Shown piece after piece: positions 1 through 4,694 of a DNA stretch of 6,160 nt (positions are counted from its first letter, which is position 1; the number at the start of each line of letters is the position of its first letter). The notes below the pieces were generated by a model that was not told where the DNA came from, ran no database searches, and saw nothing but the letters and a program-made list of their open reading frames with translations. This DNA is from an uncultured Prevotella sp. (GTDB lineage Bacteria; Bacteroidota; Bacteroidia; Bacteroidales; Bacteroidaceae). The stretch spans positions 1 to 6,160 of the forward strand of contig USJX01000116.1 in the NCBI GenBank assembly GCA_900555035.1, in the 5' to 3' direction. Made by a program: the position numbers and the translations under genes.

Positions 1-26
1 TAATTTAAATTAGAATAATTTGGGTG

Positions 27-57
27 CAAAGTTACGATATTTTTGCGAAATACCAAA
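27..57 (-). promoter_or_regulatory. Leftward Bacteroidota-type promoter for a gene beyond the left edge
   Basis: Read on the minus strand, this is TTTG (plus positions 54-57), a 19-bp spacer, then TAACTTTG (27-34). That is a full match to the Bacteroidota sigma-ABfr consensus TTTG-N19-21-TAnnTTTG. Transcription would start near position 20 and run left. No ATG is visible on the minus strand between 26 and 1, so the start codon lies outside the window. A second minus-strand TAnnTTTG match (TAATTTTG, 54-61) overlaps the -33 box but lacks its own upstream box, so I treat it as incidental. The promoter core is nearly identical to that upstream of rlmD. Confidence 0.7.
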
Positions 58-75
58 ATTATTTGGGATAAAGCC

Positions 76-105
76 CTTGGATTTATGAATTATTTATTAC
101 CTTTG
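76..105 (+). promoter_or_regulatory. Promoter of the DUF3078 gene
   Basis: TACCTTTG at 98-105 matches the Bacteroidota -7 box TAnnTTTG exactly. Eighteen bases upstream sits CTTG (76-79), a 3-of-4 match to the -33 box TTTG. The expected transcription start is about 111-112, giving a short leader of roughly 17 nt to the ATG at 129. The in-frame GTG at 105-107 overlaps the last base of the -7 box and lies upstream of the predicted transcription start, so it cannot be the start codon if this promoter is the one used. Confidence 0.65.
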
Positions 106-128
106 TGCCCGAATATATAAAATATGGT

Positions 129-1454
129 ATGAAAATAAGATTAGGATTACTCGTTTTGGCTATCGTTGCGGGGGGTGCTTCGGCTGAGGCGCAGCGCCTG
201 CACAAGCGTGTTTCGGCTGAAGCACAACGCCAGAAAAAGCTTGTTGAAACGGTGGATACTGTTGCGGTGAAGGATTCTATATGGAGAGAGAGTTATGCTG
301 ATTCTCTTTCCAGAGCGCGCATGCGTATTGATTCCATGAAGATGGATGCGGAAGACTCCCGATTCTCCAAACTCTTCACTCCGCTCACCTTCTACCGCTC
401 GCCTGCCAACCATTTCCTGCGCCTGAATCCGAATGCGGGCGTGGGTGACTCGCTGGATGTGGAGCTGGATGCTGCCCTGCTGGATATCTATCTGCGACGT
501 CCCGACCTGGTGAAGGTGACGCAGAGACATCTGGAAGAGGTGGGGGCGCCTATCGTGGCCGACAACCGCGTGAAGAAACCGAAGCGTGATGTGATAGAGG
601 AAGCGGCTCCGAAGGCGATAGAACCGGATGCGGCTCCGATGGACATCGTCATCTTCCGACCTAACTTCTGGACCTTTGCCGGAGATTACTATCTGCAGTT
701 CCTGCAGAACTTCGTGTCGAGCAACTGGTATAAGGGGGGTGAGAGCAACTACTCTATGCTGGGGCGTGTCACGATGCAGGCTAACTATAACAACAAGCAG
801 AAAGTGAAGTGGGAGAACAAGCTGGAGATGCGACTGGGATACCAGACTTCCAAGGGCGACTCGGTGCACAGCCTGAAGACTTCTGACGACTTGATCCGAT
901 ACACCAGCAAGTTGGGACTCCAGGCTTCCCGCAAATGGTATTATACCATTCAGATGGTGGCGCAGACGCAGTTTGCCCATGGCTACAAGAGCAATGATAA
1001 GAAGGTGTATTCCGATTTCTTCTCGCCATTCAATCTGAACCTCTCTGTCGGTATGGATTATTCGGTGGATTGGCTCAACCACAGGTTGAAGGGTAGTGCC
1101 CATCTGGCTCCTCTGGCGCTCAACTGGAAGTATGTGGGTCGTGAGCAGCTTGCTACAAGATATGGTTTGAAGGAGGGTGAGCACGGAATGACCGATTACG
1201 GTTCGGAGTGTACCTTCGACCTGACTTGGCAGGTGATGGATAATTTGAAGTGGAAAACCCGTCTTTGGGGATATACTACTTATAAGCGCGCTGAGATAGA
1301 GTGGGAGAACACGCTCACCTTCCAGTTCAATCGCTATATTTCATCGAATATCTTCCTCTATCCTCGTTTCGACGATGGTGCGAAGCGTAACGATGGTGAC
1401 AGCTATTGGCAGTTTAAGGAATTCATGTCTATCGGATTCTCTTATTCGTTCTAG
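129..1454 (+). CDS. DUF3078 domain-containing outer-membrane-type protein
   Basis: The product is 441 residues and resembles the DUF3078 family (Pfam PF11276), a Bacteroidota family of unknown function with an outer-membrane beta-barrel appearance. I chose ATG 129 because it begins a classic signal peptide: Lys and Arg at 2 and 4, a hydrophobic core at 5-17, and cleavage near A19 (ASA|E) or A21 (AEA|Q). The in-frame GTG 24 bp upstream overlaps the promoter. Residues 18-39 contain two copies of an 11-residue unit beginning SAEAQR. Residues 40-140 are charged and mostly helical-looking. An Ala/Pro/Glu/Lys-rich linker spans about 148-171. The DUF3078-like part runs from about 173: SNWYKGGESNYS (197-208), then alternating aromatic and polar strands such as WENKLEMRLGY and KWYYTIQMVAQTQFAHGY. 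The protein ends SYSF, with the terminal Phe typical of barrels inserted by the BAM machinery. The gene has its own promoter and terminator. Function is unknown; an envelope or transport role is only inference. Confidence 0.9.
   Translation: MKIRLGLLVLAIVAGGASAEAQRLHKRVSAEAQRQKKLVETVDTVAVKDSIWRESYADSLSRARMRIDSMKMDAEDSRFSKLFTPLTFYRSPANHFLRLNPNAGVGDSLDVELDAALLDIYLRRPDLVKVTQRHLEEVGAPIVADNRVKKPKRDVIEEAAPKAIEPDAAPMDIVIFRPNFWTFAGDYYLQFLQNFVSSNWYKGGESNYSMLGRVTMQANYNNKQKVKWENKLEMRLGYQTSKGDSVHSLKTSDDLIRYTSKLGLQASRKWYYTIQMVAQTQFAHGYKSNDKKVYSDFFSPFNLNLSVGMDYSVDWLNHRLKGSAHLAPLALNWKYVGREQLATRYGLKEGEHGMTDYGSECTFDLTWQVMDNLKWKTRLWGYTTYKRAEIEWENTLTFQFNRYISSNIFLYPRFDDGAKRNDGDSYWQFKEFMSIGFSYSF
179..231 (+). repeat. 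33-bp tandem repeat inside the DUF3078 gene
   Basis: A 20-base unit beginning TTCGGCTGA occurs at 179-198 and again at 212-231, a spacing of exactly 33 bp (11 codons). The copies differ at three positions within the unit (G/A in each case), all synonymous. In protein this gives SAEAQRLHKRV followed by SAEAQRQKKLV at residues 18-39. The repeat keeps frame and covers the likely signal peptidase site, so it looks like an in-frame duplication that has since diverged. Confidence 0.8.
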
Positions 1455-1483
1455 CAAGAGATTGAGCATATAAACATGTAATG

Positions 1484-1521
1484 ATAAAGGCTCGTTCCTG
1501 TGATTCGGAACGAGCCTTTAT
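1484..1521. terminator. Bidirectional intrinsic terminator between convergent genes
   Basis: A perfect 15-bp inverted repeat: left arm ATAAAGGCTCGTTCC (1484-1498), loop of 8 nt (1499-1506), right arm GGAACGAGCCTTTAT (1507-1521). T-rich sequence follows on the plus strand (TTGTATTTGTT from 1521), and the A/T-rich stem base supplies a weaker U-run on the minus strand. It begins 30 bp after the stop codon of the DUF3078 gene and 9 bp beyond the stop of the porin gene, so it can end transcription from both sides. Confidence 0.9.
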
Positions 1522-1529
1522 TGTATTTG

Positions 1530-2699
1530 TTAGAAGCGGAAGCAGAACTCAGCGTCTGCCATGGAGTAATTGTGCTTGGCCAGCGTCTTGTCGTTGACCA
1601 ATGCATACTCGGTGAGGATGGTGATTCGCTTGCCGATGTGGAAGTTCAAACCAGCCTCATACTGGGTCTTCTGCATGTTGTTCTTGCCGTTAGGCTGATA
1701 CATGTCGTAACGCGCCTTGATGTCGATTCGGCTGTTCTTTGGCAGCTGAGCCAATGGGGCAATGACCAATCCGTAAACACCTTGTGCCTTATCGCCAATC
1801 TTCTCGTTCAGGTTGCAATTCTTGGCATCTGCATCATTGAAGTTGTTGATGCTCTTTGCGAATGCCTTTCCTGTGGAGTGGATATATTCGGAGCGAACGG
1901 TCCAGCCATCCTGCTTGTATTCGAATGAGAAGGCATAGCGGTTTTGTCTGAGCTTGCGAACGCCAGAGCGTTTCTGAATGTCGGCAGTATAGGAGGCATC
2001 ATGCTCGTCGGTCCATGTTCCCTTTCTCGCATAAGAACCCGTCCATCCGAAGGCACCGATTCTCATGCCGCTTACTGGCATTACCCATACGCCACCAATC
2101 ACATTCTTCTGATTATCAACGTCCTTGGTGTTGATACCCTGTCCGTTGAACACACCAATCTGATAATGCAGCAGGTTGCGGCCGTTGGCATTCTTGAGGA
2201 AATCACCCTGGAGCTGCAAACCGATGTCACGACCATTGGATGTGTGCTCTCCGGCACGGTCGCTGAAACCAGCCAACTTGCTCACGTTCTGGGAATATCC
2301 CATGAAGCCCTGGTCGATAGGATGCATCGGATTCTCAAAGGTGAATGGGTTCTTGAACTGACCAATCTTCACCTTGAAATAGTCGTACTTCTGCCATTCG
2401 GCAAACAGATCCACCATTCTTGGGCTGGAACCCAGGTTGGAGGTGTTGCCGTTAAACTGAATCTGGGTCTTCCAGTAGAAGTCGTCTGCAATGCGACCCT
2501 CCAGGGCGATACGGCCCATTCGGATATTGAATGAGTTGGATTCAGCGTTCTTCTGTCCGCTGTACTGATACTGGGCCATTCCATAACCCGACAGTTTTAC
2601 GTTGCTCAACCATGAAGGCAATTCGATGGTCTGCTTCTTTTGGGCGCTGGCTGAGACCGTGGTCAAAGCCATGAGCGCCAGGATGATACCTTTTTTCAT
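1530..2699 (-). CDS. Porin of the OprO/OprP (phosphate-selective porin) family
   Basis: The product is 389 residues and is an outer-membrane beta-barrel channel. The signal peptide is clear: MKK, hydrophobic core 4-15, and Ala-Ser-Ala at 17-19 before Q20 as the cleavage site. The mature part opens with a strand KLSGYGMAQYQYSG (35-48). A family-like stretch follows, FNIRMGRIALEGRIADDFYW (57-76), then a KIGQFKNPFTFENP segment near 110-125 that resembles the IGQFKTPF motif of OprO/OprP porins (PF07396). Alternating aromatic strands continue to a terminal Phe-Arg-Phe. The family name comes from the Pseudomonas phosphate and polyphosphate porins; Bacteroidota members have no firmly known substrate, and phosphate selectivity should not be assumed. 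The ATG at 2699 fits the signal peptide. It lies 24 bp downstream of rlmD with no recognisable TAnnTTTG promoter in the gap, so read-through from rlmD, or an atypical promoter inside the rlmD 3' end, is likely. Confidence 0.88.
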   Translation of the reverse strand: MKKGIILALMALTTVSASAQKKQTIELPSWLSNVKLSGYGMAQYQYSGQKNAESNSFNIRMGRIALEGRIADDFYWKTQIQFNGNTSNLGSSPRMVDLFAEWQKYDYFKVKIGQFKNPFTFENPMHPIDQGFMGYSQNVSKLAGFSDRAGEHTSNGRDIGLQLQGDFLKNANGRNLLHYQIGVFNGQGINTKDVDNQKNVIGGVWVMPVSGMRIGAFGWTGSYARKGTWTDEHDASYTADIQKRSGVRKLRQNRYAFSFEYKQDGWTVRSEYIHSTGKAFAKSINNFNDADAKNCNLNEKIGDKAQGVYGLVIAPLAQLPKNSRIDIKARYDMYQPNGKNNMQKTQYEAGLNFHIGKRITILTEYALVNDKTLAKHNYSMADAEFCFRF

Positions 2700-2723
2700 C
2701 TTATTTCTATTTTGTTTTTAGGT

Positions 2724-4256
2724 TTATATCTTTGCAGCCTTGGCTTCAGCTATCGCCTTCTCACGCTCCTTGCGCTCCTTCTGTTTCTGCTTGATTTCAG
2801 CATCGCTGCGCTTCTCGAGCAAAACGACGTTCTCTACGTGAGGAGTATGAGGGAACATATCTACCGGCTGAACGGCAGCCACCTTGTAGTGGTCGTCCAT
2901 CAACTGCAGGTCGCGAGCCTGGGTAGCAGGGTTGCAACTTACATACACGATGCGGTTAGGAGCCGCATTCAGGATTACGTTCACTACGTCAGGATGCATT
3001 CCGGCACGTGGAGGGTCGGTGATGATGACGTCTGGGCGACCGTGCTGGGCGATGAATTCGTTGGTCAGAATATCCTTCATGTCGCCTGCATAGAAGAGGG
3101 TATTCTCGATGTTGTTCACCTGAGAATTCACCTTTGCATCCTCTATGGCCTCTGGTACGTACTCAATACCGATAACCTTCTTAGCCTTGTGAGCCACGAA
3201 GTTGGCGATGGTTCCCGTGCCGGTGTAGAGGTCGTAAACCAACTCGTTTCCTGTGAGGTTGGCAAACTCGCGAGCCACGCAATAAAGGTGGTAAGCCTGC
3301 TCGGTGTTAGTCTGATAGAAACTCTTTGGACCCACCTTGAACTTCAAATCCTCCATCAGCTCGAAGATGTGGTCGTTGCCCTTGAAGAGGGTGAGATCCA
3401 GGTCGTTGATGGTGTCATTTCCCTTCTGGTTATCTACATACATGAGCGATGAAATCTGAGGGAACTTATCAGCCACCTGCTGCATCAGCTCCAGTGCTCT
3501 CTGCTCATCACCCTCCTCATCATAATGGAACTGGAACACGAGCATCCACTCGCCAGTGTTTGAATTACGAATCATCATGTTGCGGAGCAATCCATGCTGC
3601 TCACGCAGGTCGTAGAAGGTATAGTCGTGAGAATCAGCGTATTCGAATACGAAGTTGCGGATTTCGTTGCAGAGGTCGTCCATCAGCCAGCACTTCTTGA
3701 TAGGATAAATCTTATCGAAGGCACCGGTGATATGGAAACCGATGGCGTTCTGGGCGTGGCGCTCCTTGAGGGAAGTGATGGTTTCTTCTTCCTTCTGAGG
3801 CAGCTGGGCCAGCTCCTCGGCGGTGAACCAGCGCTTGTTGCTGCATCCGAACTCAATCTTGTTTCTATACTCCTGGGTCTTCACGCTGCCCATGATAGGG
3901 CGGAACTCAGGGAGTTCAATCTTGCCGATGCGGGTAAGCTGGTCTTCCACCTGCTTCTGCTTCGCCTTGATCTGCTCCTCGTAAGGAAGATTCTGCCACT
4001 TGCAACCGCCACAGATGCCAAAGTGCTCGCACATAGGCTCCTGTCTTACGTCGCTCTTCTTGATGAAGCGAACCACCTTCGCTTCGCAATACTTATGTTT
4101 TTTCTTAACTACCTGCAAATCTACCACATCGCCAGGTACGCAGAAAGGTACGAAGATGACCTGGTCATCTACGCGAGTGATGCACTTACCCTCGGCAGCT
4201 ACTGCCTCGATGGTGATGTTCTCCAAAAGCGGTAATGGTTTACGTTTTCTTGCCAT
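2724..4256 (-). CDS. rlmD: 23S rRNA (uracil-5-)-methyltransferase, RlmD family
   Basis: This 510-residue enzyme transfers a methyl group from S-adenosylmethionine to C5 of a uridine in 23S rRNA (U1939 in E. coli numbering for RlmD). Residues about 10-65 form a TRAM RNA-binding domain. An iron-sulphur cluster ligand set is visible: C76, C82, C85 (CEHFGICGGC) and C189 (KKCWL). The Rossmann methyltransferase domain carries SFYQTN (312-317), the SAM-binding YDLYTGTGTIANF (341-353), acidic E365 in GIEYV, TDPPRAG (413-419), the nucleophile C441 in VSCNPAT, and the likely general base E475 in HVENVVLLE. The family usually ends near that point. Here a charged tail of about 30 residues rich in Lys, Glu, Arg and Ala follows (482-510). 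The start at 4256 lies about 22 nt from the predicted transcription start. RlmD, RlmC (U747) and the dual enzyme RlmCD share these motifs, so the target base is inferred; TrmA is unlikely because the TRAM domain and cluster cysteines are present. Confidence 0.9.
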   Translation of the reverse strand: MARKRKPLPLLENITIEAVAAEGKCITRVDDQVIFVPFCVPGDVVDLQVVKKKHKYCEAKVVRFIKKSDVRQEPMCEHFGICGGCKWQNLPYEEQIKAKQKQVEDQLTRIGKIELPEFRPIMGSVKTQEYRNKIEFGCSNKRWFTAEELAQLPQKEEETITSLKERHAQNAIGFHITGAFDKIYPIKKCWLMDDLCNEIRNFVFEYADSHDYTFYDLREQHGLLRNMMIRNSNTGEWMLVFQFHYDEEGDEQRALELMQQVADKFPQISSLMYVDNQKGNDTINDLDLTLFKGNDHIFELMEDLKFKVGPKSFYQTNTEQAYHLYCVAREFANLTGNELVYDLYTGTGTIANFVAHKAKKVIGIEYVPEAIEDAKVNSQVNNIENTLFYAGDMKDILTNEFIAQHGRPDVIITDPPRAGMHPDVVNVILNAAPNRIVYVSCNPATQARDLQLMDDHYKVAAVQPVDMFPHTPHVENVVLLEKRSDAEIKQKQKERKEREKAIAEAKAAKI

Positions 4257-4284
4257 AATAATGTTTTGTATTTTTTTATGGCTG

Positions 4285-4315
4285 CAAAGTTACTACATTT
4301 TTGCGAGAAATGAAA
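4285..4315 (-). promoter_or_regulatory. Promoter of rlmD (and perhaps the downstream porin)
   Basis: On the minus strand, TAACTTTG (plus positions 4285-4292) is an exact TAnnTTTG -7 box. Nineteen bases upstream is TTTC (4312-4315), a 3-of-4 match to the -33 TTTG. Predicted transcription start is near 4278, leaving about 22 nt before the rlmD ATG. The leader is A/T-rich with no Shine-Dalgarno match, as usual in this phylum. Confidence 0.65.
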
Positions 4316-4367
4316 GATTTGCCCCGATTATTTTTAATCTGGTACCTTTTACGCGCGTACATTATTA

Positions 4368-4429
4368 TATTGGTTACTTGGGATAGTATGGACTGTGTTA
4401 TATGGGTTGTTTGGGATAGTATGGGCTGT
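4368..4429 (+). repeat. Imperfect 33-bp-period direct repeat upstream of ppdK
   Basis: Two copies of a 29-bp unit lie at 4368-4396 and 4401-4429, matching at 25 of 29 positions. The best-conserved core is TTGGGATAGTATGG, identical in both (4378-4391 and 4411-4424). Within and between the copies the decamer TATGGRYTGT appears three times, at 4387, 4401 and 4420. The 33-bp period is close to three helical turns, so both copies would face the same side of the DNA. Whether this is a protein-binding array or a neutral duplication cannot be told from one sequence. Confidence 0.6.
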
Positions 4430-4476
4430 CTGGTGGTGTGACCTGCGCCTCTGCTACATGATGTTTTTGGGGAATC

Positions 4477-4487
4477 GCCAACTTGGC
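4477..4487. repeat. Short palindrome GCCAA-C-TTGGC
   Basis: A perfect 5-bp inverted repeat around one central base. It is about 117 bp upstream of the ppdK -33 box. It could be a dimeric regulator site, but an 11-bp palindrome can arise by chance, so this is a weak call. Confidence 0.3.
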
Positions 4488-4560
4488 ATACTTTTAAATT
4501 TCTTACATTTCTTACTTTTTTCTTGGGGATTGTTAAAAATATCCGCATGTGTGCGACAAC

Positions 4561-4577
4561 AGTTTAAAATGTAAACT
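4561..4577. promoter_or_regulatory. Inverted repeat AGTTTA-N5-TAAACT upstream of the ppdK promoter
   Basis: AGTTTA (4561-4566) and TAAACT (4572-4577) are exact reverse complements around a 5-bp spacer. The centre lies about 72 bp upstream of the predicted ppdK transcription start, a position typical of activator sites. A second small inverted repeat, CGCA-TGTG-TGCG (4544-4555), lies just upstream. The symmetry is seen directly; the operator role is inferred. Confidence 0.4.
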
Positions 4578-4603
4578 CGGGATAGCAAAAAAGCGTATAA
4601 AAG

Positions 4604-4635
4604 TTTGGTGGTTTCAAAATAATGTCGTATATTTG
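4604..4635 (+). promoter_or_regulatory. Promoter of ppdK
   Basis: TTTG (4604-4607), a 20-bp spacer, then TATATTTG (4628-4635), followed by CATCA. Both boxes match the Bacteroidota consensus in full. Transcription would start near 4641-4642, giving an A/T-rich leader of about 53 nt before the ATG at 4695, with no Shine-Dalgarno sequence. It is one of the two full-consensus promoters in the window, fitting a highly expressed metabolic gene. Confidence 0.8.
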
Positions 4636-4694
4636 CATCATCAACAAAACAATTGAGAATAACTGAATAATATAATATTTTTGAACCTATAAAT

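Larger units (their letters stand above)
4257..4694. other. 438-bp noncoding divergent intergenic region between rlmD and ppdK
   Basis: No convincing gene is present. The left end holds the rlmD promoter and the right end the ppdK promoter, leaving about 290 bp between them, more than two simple promoters need. That middle part contains an imperfect 33-bp-period repeat (4368-4429), GGGATAG three times on the plus strand (4381-4387, 4413-4419, 4579-4585), a G/T-rich stretch (about 4400-4475), a pyrimidine tract with TTTCTTAC repeated at a 9-bp period (4499-4506, 4508-4515), and three short inverted repeats (4477-4487, 4544-4555, 4561-4577). A 90-codon minus-strand frame here overlaps the rlmD promoter and has no family resemblance. 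Confidence 0.7.

Noticed and set aside
54..61. Second minus-strand TAnnTTTG (TAATTTTG) in the left intergenic region
   Set aside because: No TTTG-like box 18-21 bp upstream, and it overlaps the -33 box of the better promoter.
147..1184. 345-codon open frame on the minus strand opposite the DUF3078 gene
   Set aside because: It lies wholly antisense to a gene with a clear signal peptide, domain and terminator. Its protein is rich in His, Arg, Ser and Leu with no recognisable family, as expected from the reverse of a biased coding frame.
1944..2534. 196-codon plus-strand frame opposite the porin gene
   Set aside because: Antisense shadow of the porin; no family resemblance and no promoter in front of it.
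2712..3452. 246-codon plus-strand frame opposite the 3' half of rlmD
   Set aside because: Low-complexity Leu/Val-rich reverse translation of a conserved enzyme. Its apparent -7 box TATCTTTG (2727-2734) lacks a -33 box at the right distance and lies after the proposed start.
3594..4235. 213-codon plus-strand frame opposite the 5' half of rlmD
   Set aside because: Antisense shadow of the TRAM, Fe-S and linker coding region; no domain or promoter.
4276..4548. 90-codon minus-strand frame in the rlmD-ppdK intergenic region
   Set aside because: It runs over the rlmD promoter, has no promoter box before its ATG, and its only internal pattern (ILSQ repeated) is a by-product of the 33-bp DNA repeat.
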